A stretch of DNA of 64,000 nucleotides from Mycoplasmopsis anatis (GTDB taxonomy: Bacteria > Bacillota_I > Bacilli_A > Mycoplasmatales > Metamycoplasmataceae), in contig NZ_LR215035.1 of the NCBI RefSeq assembly GCF_900660655.1, positions 310,001 to 374,000 on the forward strand, given 5' to 3'. The notes beneath the pieces are model-generated. The model worked only from the letters and a program-made list of their open reading frames with translations. It was not told the DNA's origin and made no database searches. The first letter of the stretch is position 1, and every line of letters begins with the position of its first letter. Both the position numbers and the translations under genes were made by a program. This document shows positions 21,316-32,359 of this stretch, piece by piece.

Positions 21316-22486
21316 TTATTTTGAGATAAGTAATAAATATTCGTTAATTCTATTGATCATTATTTGAATTTGATCATCAGAAAATTTGTCCATTGAAATA
21401 CCTTTAGCAATATATCTTCTGATATGTCTATGAATGTTCTCGATAGAACCTTTTTGATATGAGCAGTACGCGTCACATTTGTATAAATTGTTTTGATTAA
21501 TAACTTCGTGTAACAACACGTTCTCGGAGTCGTTGTCAATTGTTAAAGTTTTGATTTTTAATGCGTTATTTTCAATAATTTTAATCAATGATTTTTTAAC
21601 TGCTAATGAAGTTTTTAGTGACCTAACTGAATAGAGTCTTCTAGATTTTCTATCTAAGAGAGTAACTAAACAATACTTGTCCTCACGTTTGCCAATAACT
21701 GTATCAAGTTCGTAATGGCCTTCTGTAGTTCTATTGTTAGCTTCCTCAGGTCTTTGATGAATTGGAATTGCATTTTTAAGAGAACTTTTTTGAGTTTTAA
21801 CAGTTCTCTTTCGGTATTTTCCTACCGAAAGAAATTGCAAAATATCTATAGATAATGAAAACTCATTTGACTTTAAGCACTTATATACAGTGCTTGTCGT
21901 AGGACAAGGACTATCAGGGTAATGTTTTTTAAATTTATTAACAAGTGCTTTAGCAGAAACTTTTATGGCTCTTTTTGTAAAATCCTTACTAAATCGATTT
22001 TTTCTAAAATAGTCAACTTCTTCATTTCAAAATCTAATAAAATCTTTTCATTTGTTTTGAATAGTTTTTGAGTGAAGTCTAGTTCTTCTTGACCTATAAA
22101 ATATCAAATGTTCAGCTAACAAATTAAAATCTATATAGTTAACATAGTTAATATAATTGTCGCAATTGCGACAAACTTTCTTAAATTTCTTAACAAAATC
22201 ACCTTGATTTGTTGCAGAAATTTTTAATAGTTTTTGGTTGAAATCTTACAATGTTTGAAACTTGAGAAATGGTTTTATTTTGCCCTATTAACCTTAAACA
22301 TTCATTAAAATGAAGAATACTCATTTGATTCTCTTTCAATAGTCTTGTTTTTAAGACTTTCGAATGTAATAACCTAATTTCTTCATCAGAATTCTTTATC
22401 AAATAATGATTGTTAGGAAGATGTTTTTGTTTAGTTTTTATACACACAACTTTTTCAAGAGAATTTTTAATATTTGCTATAATCAT
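21316..22486 (-). pseudogene. IS30-family transposase, frameshifted
   Basis: The N-terminal part (MIIANIKNSLEKVV... through an HTH-like ISQVSNIVRFQPKTIK) starts behind AAAGGA. It runs out of frame at an A5 tract (22221-22225) and would stop at 22190-22192. The second frame continues from ISATNQGDFVKKFKK to the end and carries the DDE catalytic triad: ELDTVIG, TIDNDSEN and KGSIENIHRHIRR, where canonical IS30 has DNG and EN-N. The zinc-like CRNCDNY segment lies after the shift. Either a single inserted A has inactivated the gene, or slippage at the A tract makes the full enzyme, as some IS elements do. Confidence 0.78.
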
Positions 22487-22558
22487 ATTGGGTCCTTTCG
22501 TATTTTTTGTTCACTATTATTTTACTAAAAGACCCGATAAATAAAAACAGTCATGCGC

Positions 22559-22586
22559 TAATGGTCGCATGACTTTTCTATTTTAC
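22559..22586 (-). repeat. IS terminal inverted repeat, right
   Basis: Inverted copy of 21168-21195; reads outward TAATGGTCGCATGACTTTT then CTATTTTAC. It lies just upstream of the transposase start. Confidence 0.82.
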
Positions 22587-22587
22587 G

Positions 22588-22600
22588 ATAAAAATTAAAT
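22588..22600. repeat. Target-site duplication, right copy
   Basis: ATAAAAATTAAAT, direct repeat of 21154-21166. It lies 68 bp beyond the HNH endonuclease stop codon. Confidence 0.75.
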
Positions 22601-22668
22601 GAACGAAATGTATTTCCAAGTTTCGTTTTCCTATGTTTAGACAAAAATGACACCTTTGGTGTCAAAAT

Positions 22669-23685
22669 TTATTTATGTCTTTTTAAGTAAAAAGCGATTA
22701 TTTTTTCAATAGTCATTTTTATATATTTCTCATTGTTTTTTAAGTAGTCAAGAAAATCGTTATGTATATTTAGTTTCTTTTGAACTTCAAAAATTTTATT
22801 GATTATCATCATTTTTTGTAAATCATTACCCTTGTGTATTATGTTATGACAAGAGGGACAAAGAGGTACCAAGTTCAAATAAGAGTTTATTATTTCGGTA
22901 TTTAATTTTTTAACGTTGTACATATTTCTGAAGTGTTCTCTTGGTATAAAATGATGTAAATGTAATGAAGTTAATGATGGATTTTTCTCAAAGGAATCTC
23001 AATTAATGCTGTCCTTGTTTATACATATATTCTCATCTACAGAACATATACATCTATTAGGAAATAAATCAAATACTTTTTTTCTAATTCCTGGTGCTAT
23101 TTCTAACGCTTTATAAACTATCTTAGGATATGGTTCAAGTGGTATTTGTTTTATAAATCTTTCGCAAAAATCTTTTAATTTATTTATATCATCAGTAGAT
23201 TTTAATGCATCTTCTGAAACATAATAAAAATATTTAGATTTTTCTTTCCTTCTGTTTGATACAGTTTTAATTTTTATTCCATAATTCTCTTTTCAACCAT
23301 TTACTGGAAAAAGATCTTCAAAATGAAAATTTAGAAATGAATTACTAGAATAATCACTAAAACAATATTCTTCAAATGATTTTCCTAAAAAAATGTAGTA
23401 ATATTTTTTACCAAAATGTTTAGCTATAGAAACTAACATGCAATCAAAATTAAAATTCTTAACTCATCTTAAAAATTTGTCTGATCTTATTCTTATTTTT
23501 GTTGGATCCTTAGTTAAACACATAGATTGTATGTTAGCAAAAACAATTCTATCATCAGTTATTTTGGGATAAGATTCTCTAATTATTTTCAAAACATCTG
23601 ATTTTAAAAATAATTCTTTGTTTTCAATAGTATTAATATTTTTTTCATCATTTAAAATATCAATTACTCATGAATAATTAGGCAT
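22669..23685 (-). CDS. HNH endonuclease, putative type II restriction enzyme
   Basis: A 338-residue protein ending in a clear HNH nuclease module: SLHLHHFIPREHF (first His pair), then IINSYLNLVPLCPSCHNIIHKG, with the CPSC pair and an earlier RCICSVDE pair likely binding a structural zinc. The N-terminal two thirds show no family I recognise and may recognise DNA. The start codon lies immediately after the stop of the putative methyltransferase gene, so the two are surely co-expressed. The arrangement suggests the restriction half of a type II system; sequence specificity cannot be read. Several UGA codons are used as Trp. Confidence 0.75.
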
Positions 23686-24756
23686 TTAAATTTCAAACTC
23701 CTTAAAAATATCTTGAATTAATTTACTTGGAATATGACTTGCTGGACCAGCCTCACTTAATTGTATTGGTGTTTTTTTATCTTTTTGTGAAATTTTAGAT
23801 TTACTTTGTTTCATAACAAAATCTAAACCACCCATACCAGATTTTACATTTCTAGCCTTTATCATTTTATTTATAGATGAGATACCAATCATTCTACTAT
23901 CTAAACTTTTAGGAACTTTAGTATTTGGGTCATCTTTTAAGACATAGTATTTTACTCCGTCAATTTCTTCAATTGTGTATGGAGGTTCAATTTTACCTTT
24001 TAGTAGTTCCATTTTAACATTACTCAAAAAATATGTTGGTTTGGTTGTTAGAAAACCATATTTACCATAAGAAGCTTCATTTAAAAAGCAATTTTCTGGA
24101 TTATAAAAATCTTTTCTGTTCAATGTTATGTATTTTCAGATTAGTGATGATTTAGGGTTTTCAATATATCAATATTTTGGTTTAAAGTTTTGGATTAATT
24201 CAATTGAATTATCAACACATTTTTTACCTAATTTAGCTATATATAATTGTGTATCAGCATCAAGATTTTTTGTAAAACCACTTTTTAAAAGTTCAAATTC
24301 ATTTTTTGATCTAAAAATTAATTTTGTTCTATCATTATTATATTTTCAAAAGCAAGTTCCACCACCTTTCATATTCAAGACACAACTGAAAGACTGACAC
24401 AACGTAGATGAAACGATTATGTCAGGTTTTTTGATTTGACCTGATTCAATCATTTTTTGAAATATTTCTGTGATATTCTTTTGTGATAAGTCAATTCAAA
24501 TATGATTTTGTCTAGTTGGTTCAGTAACATCAAAAGTATAAATTTCATAATCATATTTTTCATTATCATTCAGTGCTTTAAATACTGAATTTTGACCACC
24601 ACCAAATAAATCTCAAACAATAATTTTTTGTTTTTTATTTAAATTAGGAACAACGTTTTTATTAATCAAATTAATTTTTTGCTCATTGTGCGAATGAATA
24701 TTTAATTCAGAGTATGTATTATAATTATTTTCTATATCATTTAGTTTATTTTTCAT
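23686..24756 (-). CDS. Putative C5-cytosine DNA methyltransferase
   Basis: A 356-residue protein with motifs of phage-type cytosine-5 methyltransferases. IIVWDLFGGGQNSVFKAL (about 46-62) fits the AdoMet motif I; STLCQSFS (about 117-124) fits motif IV with Cys120 as the possible catalytic residue, Leu replacing the usual Pro; YWYIENPKSS (about 195-204) fits motif VI (ENP); YGFLTTKPTYFLSN fits the KPT-N segment seen in such short enzymes. The start follows AGAAAGG; a -10 box is at 24863-24868 (minus). It would protect host DNA from the abutting HNH nuclease. The altered motif IV lowers certainty; other methyltransferase types are possible. Confidence 0.68.
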
Positions 24757-24862
24757 TTGTTCCTTTCTAAATAATTAAATTTTAAAAATTATGAATTTAC
24801 CGAAATTTAGAAATAAAAATTGGGTAAAAACATAATTTTAAATCCTATTTATTTGTAAATTA

Positions 24863-24868
24863 ATTATA
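24863..24868 (-). promoter_or_regulatory. -10 box of the methyltransferase/HNH operon
   Basis: TATAAT on the minus strand about 105 bp before the methyltransferase start, between recO and this operon. Confidence 0.45.
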
Positions 24869-24925
24869 CAATATTAAATCTTTAATTTGTGGAATCGTAA
24901 AAATATTTGCTAAAAATGTGAAACT

Positions 24926-25597
24926 TTAGTTAAAGTTAGCTCCATGATCATAAAGAATATTAAGAAACTGATTTTTTAAATATTTATTGATTTGTGCTCC
25001 TGCACTTTGAATGTACAAATTATAATCATAAAAAAGATTAAAAATTGATTTTAAATCTTCTGTTGGAATAATTTCATATGCGTGATTTTGACATAAAAAA
25101 CCACCATTATAAACTTTAAAATCTACAATTCTTTTTATACTTTTACACTCACTACAGTAATTAAGTATAGGTTTAATTCCAAAAAATTGAATCAATTTAC
25201 TAAGTAATACGGTTATTAAAAAATTATTTTTTCCTTTACCAATATTGTCTATAAAATAGTTGTAAAAGTTAATCATATTGTTTTTTGAATTAAAATTTTG
25301 TAATATTTTGCATATTAAAATTATCGTTTTTATACTGCTTGAACTATTTTGCTTAACTTGTTTAATAAGTGTAGCTTTTTTTAGCTTCCCTACACTTCCT
25401 TTTAATCTAGCTTTAAAGTAACTAATTTCAATGATAGAACCAAGAAACAAATTATAACGATTCTTACTACTTACTTTGGTTAAACCAAAAGCATAAAGTT
25501 GCAAAATACCTTCATTAGTGAGAAATGTTAAAAAGCTTTTATTATCATCGGAATGATTTATTTTTAGTAATATAGCTTTACATTTTGTTTCAGACAT
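24926..25597 (-). CDS. recO: DNA repair protein RecO
   Basis: A 223-residue recombination mediator of the RecFOR pathway that loads RecA on gapped DNA. The N-terminal OB-fold shows KCKAILLKINHSDDNKSFLTFLTNEGILQLYAFGL; a zinc-finger-like CSECKS...GGFLCQNH follows in the C-terminal half (about 160-185). Length is near normal. The start codon is not preceded by a Shine-Dalgarno: a TATAAT box (25604-25609, minus) ends only six bases before the ATG, so the mRNA is probably leaderless. Divergent from the yloU-like gene. Confidence 0.85.
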   Translation of the reverse strand: MSETKCKAILLKINHSDDNKSFLTFLTNEGILQLYAFGLTKVSSKNRYNLFLGSIIEISYFKARLKGSVGKLKKATLIKQVKQNSSSSIKTIILICKILQNFNSKNNMINFYNYFIDNIGKGKNNFLITVLLSKLIQFFGIKPILNYCSECKSIKRIVDFKVYNGGFLCQNHAYEIIPTEDLKSIFNLFYDYNLYIQSAGAQINKYLKNQFLNILYDHGANFN

Positions 25598-25603
25598 AAA
25601 TAT

Positions 25604-25609
25604 ATTATA
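25604..25609 (-). promoter_or_regulatory. -10 box of recO (leaderless)
   Basis: TATAAT followed by six bases (ATATTT) and the recO ATG, which puts the expected transcription start at or next to the start codon. Confidence 0.6.
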
Positions 25610-25666
25610 ATTTTTTTAAAACTAATTTAAAATATTGTAAGTATTTACTTACACAAAAGAGGCATA

Positions 25667-25978
25667 ATGGATTTAGAACAAGCAAGAGAGATTTTTTTAC
25701 AGGTTTTAAGTAGCATCCCTGGTATTGTAAGTATTCATGAAATTAATTTAAACAGTGAACAATCTGAGAGCGAGACTGATAAAAATATTTATGAGATATT
25801 ACAAGTTGAAAAACTTCAAAAAGGGTGACGCTTTGGATGCTCATTAAAAATTTTATATGGACTATCAGCTAAAAGCATTGTAAATCAAATATATAAACAA
25901 CTTAAATTTATTTTAAGTAACAACAAAGAAAAACTTTATGGTATAAACATCTTTATTAAAGGAGTACATTATGAGTAA
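25667..25978 (+). CDS. Asp23/Gls24 family protein (YloU-like)
   Basis: A 103-residue protein with the Asp23/Gls24 fold pattern: ARE-FLQVLSSIPGIVSIHEI, a short variable stretch, SLKILYGLSAKSIVNQIYKQLKFIL and a C-terminal GINIFIKGVHY. Its place directly before a DAK2-domain gene repeats the yloU-yloV order of Firmicutes. ATG follows AGAGG; its 3' end overlaps fakA by 8 bp, suggesting coupled translation. Molecular role in mycoplasmas is unknown; relatives are envelope-stress or lipid-associated proteins. Confidence 0.75.
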
Positions 25979-27602
25979 GAAATTAGATGGTAAGCTGTTT
26001 GCTCAAGCAGTTATTTCAGGTTCTAATGCTCTTGTGAATGCTAAGAATAGAATTGATGCATTGAATGTTTTTCCTGTTCCGGATGGAGATACTGGAACAA
26101 ATATGGCTTCTACTATTCAAGGTGCAGCCTCAAAAATGAATTTTGAGCAAGCTAACTTAAGCAAAATTTCAGATGAAATTGCAAAAAATATGCTTCTAGG
26201 GGCACGTGGTAATAGTGGAGTTATTTTAAGTCAAATTTTTCGTGGTTTAGCTAATGGTTTTGTTTCAATTAGTGCAGCTAGCACCCAAGATTTAATTTTT
26301 GCTTTTACTGCTGCGACCAAAAAAGCTTATAGTGCAGTATTAAAACCAATAGAAGGAACGATTTTAACAGTTATTCGCGAAACAAGTGAAATGCTTTCTA
26401 AAGAATTTAAAGATCGTAACGATGTCGAGCTAGAGGAATTTTTTAAAAAAGTTGTAGATTTTGCACGTATTTCTTGTGATAATACGCCAAATAAATTAAA
26501 GACACTTAGAGAAGTTGGGGTTACTGATAGTGGTGGTGAAGGACTTTATACTATCTTTAACGGAATGTATCAATTCTTTGCTGGAAAACCAGTTGAAATT
26601 TCTCAAAGCAGTGAACAAATTGATAAATTTATTAACGATACTGAAGTTTATAATGGTGAATTTGGTTATTGTACTGAATTTATCATAGATTTATCGAATC
26701 CTACAAGTTTTAATAAAGAAGAATTTACCAAAAGTATTGGTGAAATAGCAACAAGTTTAGTTGTAGTTAATGATGATAATATTCTTAAAGTTCACGGCCA
26801 TACAGTTAAACCGGGTGATATGCTTAACTTTGGACAAAATTATGGTGAATTTATTAAGATTAAATCTGAAAATATGACGCTACAAGCCAATAACTCAAAA
26901 GCAACTGCTGAAGACCTAAAAGAATCTAAAGATGAACAAAAGAAAAGTCTTTGTGGAATAATTTCATGTAATTTGGGTACTGGAATTATCGAAAGAATGC
27001 GTGAATATGGTTGCGATTATATTATTGAAAGTGGTCAAACACAAAACCCAAGTGCACAAGATTTAATTGATGCTATTAACTCTGTTAATGCAGAAACTGT
27101 GTTTGTTCTACCAAACAATTCAAACATTTTACTTGTATCTCAACAAGCAGCTCAAGTGGTAAATGATAAAAACGTTATTATTATCCCAACCAAAACACAA
27201 ATCGAAGGAATTACTGCTTTAATCAATTTTAACAAGGATAACACAGCTGAAGATAATCAAGAAATTATGCTAGAAGCGATTAAAGATGTTACAACTGGTG
27301 AAGTTACTAAATCAGTTCGAACAACTAAACTTAATGGTATAAACATTAAAGAAGGTGAATTTATTTCAATTACTCGTGGTCAAATTATTGCTTCTTGCGA
27401 TACTCATTTAGAAGCTTCTAAGAAACTAATTACTAGAATGGTTAAGAAAAATCACGAAATTATTAGCATTTACTATGGTGATGTAGCTAGTGAGTCTGAT
27501 GCGATTGAATTGCAAAATTGAATCGAAGGAAATTATGATATTGAAGTAGAAATAATTAACGGTAACCAACCTAATTATCAATTTATTATAGGTGTTGAAT
27601 AA
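25971..27602 (+). CDS. fakA: Fatty acid kinase subunit A (DAK2 domain, YloV family)
   Basis: A 543-residue kinase that phosphorylates fatty acids held by FakB proteins, giving acyl-phosphate for phospholipid synthesis. The N-terminal DAK2 domain shows FPVPDGDTGTNMASTIQG (about 30-48) and NMLLGARGNSGVILSQIFRG (about 72-92), which bind ATP and metal; the middle and C-terminal domains (CTEFIID, VVNDDNILKVHGHT, LPNNSNILL) fit the FakA scaffold. The start follows AAAGGAG. plsX follows immediately, and its product works on the same acyl-phosphate pool. No FakB gene is in the window. One UGA near the C-terminus reads as Trp. Confidence 0.88.
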
Positions 27603-28603
27603 TGAATTTTAAGATTGCATTTGATGTCAACGGAAACGATAAAGGTGTAGAGGCTTCAATTAAAGCTTCGCTTTATTTTGTAAAAGAAAATCCTAACATA
27701 GAAATCATACTTGTTGGGGATAAAACTCAAATTGATAAATACTTGGTTGAACAACATAAACAAATTAGTGTTATTGACAATCCTAATACCGTTAAATTCG
27801 ATGAGAATATTAGAAATATGCTTCGTGAAAATACTTCTATGAAAGAAGCTATTAATTTAGTTAAAAATAATCAAGCTGATGCAGTAATTAGTAGTGGTGA
27901 TTCTGGTTCTTATTTAGCTCTTTGCACATTTGTTTTAGGTAGACTTGAAGGAGTTTCTCGCCCCGCTTTTATGCCTATTATGCCAACAGTTAAAGGAAAG
28001 AAGTTTTTACTTTTAGATGTAGGTGCTAATCTTAATACTAAAAGTGATTTTTTAGTTGAATGAAGTGTTATAGCGAATGAATATGCTAAAGTTCTTTTAA
28101 ATTTGGAAAATCCTAAAGTTGCATTATTAAACATTGGTACTGAGGAATATAAAGGCCTTGAAATTGCACGTGAAGCACATCAAAAACTTCTACAAAATAA
28201 GAATTTAAATTATGTTGGATTTCAAGAACCTAGAGAGATATTGAATTACACAACAGATATTGCAGTTATTGACGGATATGGTGGAAATTTAGTGCTAAAA
28301 TCTCTTGAAGGAGCTATACTGAGTTTTAAAGACTTAATAAAAGAAAACATAATGAAGAAAACTTTAAGAAAAATAGGCTATTTATTTCTTAAAGGAGCAT
28401 TTAAAGATGTATCTGAAACATTAGATTATAGAAATGTTGGAGCTGCTTGAGTTATAGGGTTAAAAAAATTAGCCATTAAAAGTCATGGTTCAAGTGACTA
28501 TAAATCTTATGTGGGTGCATTAAATCAAATTAAACTAGGTTTAGATAAAAATTTAAATCAAAAAATTTCTGATTCTCTTAATATTTTTTCATCAACTAAA
28601 TAG
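27602..28603 (+). CDS. plsX: Phosphate acyltransferase PlsX
   Basis: A 333-residue enzyme that exchanges acyl groups between acyl carrier protein and phosphate, supplying acyl-phosphate to PlsY. Typical features are the opening KIAFDVNGND, the glycine-rich ADAVISSGDSGSYLAL (about 92-107), LLLDVGANLNTKS (about 138-150), VALLNIGTEEYKG and IAVIDGYGGNLVLKSLEG. Its ATG overlaps the fakA stop by one base. In organisms scavenging fatty acids the pair FakA/PlsX links uptake to membrane synthesis. Length fits the family. Confidence 0.9.
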
Positions 28604-28616
28604 TTGATGTTTTTAT
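28590..28616 (+). terminator. Terminator embedded at the plsX stop
   Basis: CATCAACTA-AA-TAGTTGATG hairpin includes the plsX stop codon (TAG 28601-28603) and is followed by a T run. Confidence 0.72.
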
Positions 28617-28648
28617 TACTTATATTTATAAAATAAAATATTAAAATA

Positions 28649-28654
28649 TATAAT
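28649..28654 (+). promoter_or_regulatory. -10 box of rnc-smc
   Basis: TATAAT 21 bp before the rnc start codon, after the plsX terminator, so rnc and smc have their own promoter. Confidence 0.55.
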
Positions 28655-28675
28655 ATAGAAATAAAGTAGGGACAA

Positions 28676-29374
28676 ATGGACATAATAAAAGCAAAAACTT
28701 TAGATGAATTTTTTCATTTTAATGATATAAAGCCAAAAAATAAATCATTATATATATTGGCACTGACACACCCATCCAAAAGTCAAAATAATAAATTACA
28801 AAGTTATGAGCGTCTTGAATTCTTAGGTGACTCATTACTTCAGTTTATAACAACATCTTATATCTACAAAAAATATCCAAAAATGTTACAAGGTAAAGGT
28901 ACATTATTACGTTCTAAAGTTGTAAGTACAGCATCACTTTCAGAAATTTCACAAATGATTGGTCTCCCTAAATTAGTTTATTCAGCAGGTGGTGAAGCTG
29001 CTAGAGAAGTAAAGTCTTCATCAAATGTTCAAGCTGATTTATTCGAGTCGATCACTGGTGCAATTTTTGAGGATTTAGGTTTAAAAGAAACTATAAAATT
29101 TGTTGGCAAATTTTTATATCCTGCAATTGATAAATTTTACAATAAAGAAAATAAGGATGCTAAAACAGTATTACAAGAAATTTTTCAGTCGATGAATAAA
29201 ATGTCAGTTGTTTATCAAGTAGAAACCCTTGATGAAAAGCACTTTGTTGCTAAAGCGATTCATGATGGTATTGTTTATGGAGAAGGAGTTGGTTTAAGTA
29301 AAAAAGAAGCGGAAATTAAAGCTGCTGAAAATGCACTAAAAAAACTTAATCTTGAAACCAAGGAGAACAAATAA
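28676..29374 (+). CDS. rnc: Ribonuclease III
   Basis: A 232-residue double-strand-specific endoribonuclease for rRNA and mRNA processing. The catalytic signature YERLEFLGDSLLQF (about 43-56) and the downstream acidic QADLFESITGAIFEDLG (about 118-134) give the metal-binding Glu and Asp residues. A C-terminal double-stranded-RNA-binding domain follows (TVLQEIFQSMNK...VYGEGVGLSKKEAEIKAAENALKKL). The start follows TAGGGAC. The stop shares a base with the smc start codon, as in the rnc-smc pair of many Firmicutes. Confidence 0.95.
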   Translation: MDIIKAKTLDEFFHFNDIKPKNKSLYILALTHPSKSQNNKLQSYERLEFLGDSLLQFITTSYIYKKYPKMLQGKGTLLRSKVVSTASLSEISQMIGLPKLVYSAGGEAAREVKSSSNVQADLFESITGAIFEDLGLKETIKFVGKFLYPAIDKFYNKENKDAKTVLQEIFQSMNKMSVVYQVETLDEKHFVAKAIHDGIVYGEGVGLSKKEAEIKAAENALKKLNLETKENK

Positions 29375-32322
29375 TGAAATTAGTTAAAATCGAAGCCCAT
29401 GGATTTAAATCATTTGCAGATCCAATTACTTTAAGATTTGATGGTGGAGTGTCTGGAATTATCGGACCTAACGGTTCAGGTAAAAGTAATATCAACGATG
29501 CTATTAAATGAGTTTTAGGGGAACAATCTTCACGTGAATTACGTGGTGATAATATGGATGATGTAATTTTTGCTGGTTCTAAAATCATTCCAGCTATGGA
29601 TAAAGCATATGTTACATTAACATTTGATAACCGTGAACATTTATCTAAATTTGAAGAGGATTACATATCAATAACTAGAAAAATCACTAGAAATAAAGGT
29701 AGTGAGTATTTTATTAATGGTGAACCTTCAAGACAAAAAGATATTAAAATGATTGCGATGGAAACTGGAATTGGTAAGTCATCGCTTGCAATTATTTCCC
29801 AAGGTACTGTTGCAGAGATTGCAGAAGCTACCGATGAACAAAGACGTGGTATATTCGAGGAAGCTGCTGGAGTTTCTAAATATAAACTAAAAAAAGCTGA
29901 GACTGAACGTAAACTAGAGAAGACCTCTCAATCGCTAAGTCAAGTTAAAACAATCATTAACGAATTAGAAAGACAAATTAATCCGCTTAAAAAACAAGCC
30001 GAGAAAGCACAGTTGTTTTTAGAAAAAACTGAACAGTTAAAAAATGTTGAAATAGCACTTTTAGGTAGAGATATCACAGTTGGAACAGAAAAGTTAAATG
30101 TTTTAACTGAGAAACTAAGAGGTGTGGATGAAACTAAGGCCGACTACAGAAAACGTATTGATGAATATAACAAAAAATGCTCTAAATTAAGTATTGATAT
30201 TAGCGATCTTAGACGTAGTATTAATGAAAAAAATGGAAAGATTACTGCTTTAAGAGAAAGTTATAACGCTTTATCAATTGCTGTAGAAAAAGAAAAACAA
30301 AGAAAAGAATTAATTGCATCAGGTCAACTAAGAAGTAATAATTCTGAAAGACTTAGTGCTCTAAAGGATTTAATCGAAACTTCAAAGCACCAATTAAAAA
30401 CTTATGAAGAGCAACTCAGTGAATTAATCGCTAAAAGAGATGAATTTGAAAAATTAAATGAAACTCTTAGAGAAGAAAAAAGAAGAATTGAATTAGATAA
30501 AAACGAAAAAAACAAGAAAAAAATTGAAATAGAAACTAATATTAGAATCTTAAAACAACAGAAAGAAACTCATAGTAATCTATTTAAAGGAACTAAAACA
30601 ATTCTTGATAATCAAAGATTATTCAAAGGGTATAAAGGTTTAGTGGCTGATTTGATTGAAGTTAATAGTGAATTTCATACAGCAATAGACACAGTTTTAA
30701 ACAACGCAACACAATATGTGGTAGTTAGAGATAGCGAAACAGCAGTTGAAGCAGTTAATTTCCTAAAGAAAAATCGCGGCGGAAGAGCAACATTTATTCC
30801 AATGAGTTCAATCCAAGCTAAAAGTGTACGCGATGATCATCTTTTAGCAATTCAAGGATATCCTGGTTTTATTGGTATAGCATCTGATTTAGTAAAATAT
30901 GCGCCTGAATTTAAGCTTCTAGCTAAATTCTTACTTGGAAATATAATCGTTGTTGAAGATGTTGAATCAGCTAATAAAATCTCTGAAATAATTGATAAAA
31001 AATACATGATTGTAACTAAGGATGGTGATACTATAAGAGTAGGTGGTGTTGTTGTTGGTGGAGAAAAAATCAACAACACTAATTCACTACTTGGAATTGA
31101 TGAACAAATCCTTAAATTAGAAAATTTACTTCCACAAATTAATGAATATCTTGATGCTAAAGAGAATTTATCTTACGATATTTCTAACAAAATTGAGCAA
31201 CTATTCAGAAATAAAAATGAAATTGATAAACGTTTAGTTTCAATCTCTGAAGCTAAGAAAAATATCGAAAGACAAAATATCGAATATTCAAATGAATTAA
31301 AAAATTTAACTACTGAAGAGATTAAATTTAACGATCATGTTAGTGATGTTAATGTTGTTGATATTGAAGTGGTTAAATATAAATTAGACGAAATTGAATC
31401 ATCACTTAAAGTTGATTATGCACTTTTAGAAAGATACGAATCAGATTTTTCTAGATATACAAGCGAAAAATCAGAATTAGAAAGTTTATTAACAGATTTA
31501 ATTCAAGACTATAGTGATGATTCTACTAAGTTTGAATTAACAAAGCGTTCACTTGAAAATGACAAATTTAGACTTACAAATTATTACAATTTAACTCATG
31601 AATATGTTCTGGCTAATTATGTGCTAGAAATTGATCCTGAAAAAGCCAGAGAATTTGTAGATAAAACACGCGAAGAAATTGAAAAAATCGGTAATGTAAA
31701 TATAGAATCTATTGAACAACTAAACATTATTCAAGATCGTTATGATTTAATTAAGAAAAATAATGACGAACTTGAAGAAGCTAAGGAAACAATTATTGCT
31801 ACTATAGCGGAGATGGATAAATTAATTATCACTAGATTACTAAATATTGTTCATGATGTTAATAAAGAATTTGATGAAATTTTTAGAACTATGTTTGGTG
31901 GTGGAAGTGCAAAAATATACTTCACTGATAAAAATGATATTCTCAATAGTGGAATTGGTATTGAAGCACAGCCTCCAGGCAAAAATATTAAAAATCTTAA
32001 ACTCTTCTCAGGAGGAGAAAAATCACTTATTGCAATCTCGCTACTTTTCGGAATCTTAAAAGCACGTCCTCTACCACTTTGTATCTTAGATGAAGTAGAT
32101 GGTGCACTTGATGAAGCTAATGTAGTAAGGTTTGCAGAATACTTACAATCACTTAAAAATAAAACACAATTCTTAGTCATTACTCACAGACATGGTTCAA
32201 TGTCGCGTATGGACAACCTCTTTGGAGCAACTATGCAAAAACGTGGAGTTACAACATTCTTTAGTGTTGAATTAGCTCAAGCTAAAACTATGGTTGATGA
32301 TGTAAAAGTTGAACAACAATAA
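29374..32322 (+). CDS. smc: Chromosome segregation ATPase SMC
   Basis: A 982-residue condensin subunit that organises and segregates the chromosome. The N-terminal ATPase half has Walker A GPNGSGKSN (about 32-40) and VLGEQSSRELRG. Two long coiled coils flank a hinge (about 410-570; FKGYKGLVADLI to VGGVVVGG). The C-terminal half carries the signature LKLFSGGEKSLIAISLLF and Walker B LPLCILDEVDGALDEANV. It is shorter than the about 1180 residues of Bacillus SMC, with shortened coils, as seen in mycoplasmas. Start ATG follows AAGGAGAA and overlaps the rnc stop. Confidence 0.95.
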
Positions 32323-32359
32323 TATTAAATTGTTTATCATTTGTTAATTGAGGAGAAAT

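Larger units (their letters stand above)
21167..22587 (-). mobile_element. IS30-family insertion sequence
   Basis: A 1421-bp element bounded by imperfect 28-bp terminal inverted repeats (21168-21195 and 22559-22586, 25 matches including the perfect core AAAAGTCATGCGACCATTA) and by a 13-bp direct repeat of host sequence. It holds one transposase gene on the minus strand. IS30 elements usually duplicate 2-3 bp; the mycoplasma IS1630 group is known for long, variable duplications, which fits here. A second hairpin (GTCATGCG/CGCATGAC) sits at the right end. Confidence 0.85.

Noticed and set aside
22550-22573. Hairpin at the right IS end as a transcription terminator
   Set aside because: No adjacent T run on the strand that would need stopping; it comprises part of the terminal inverted repeat plus a copy of its core.
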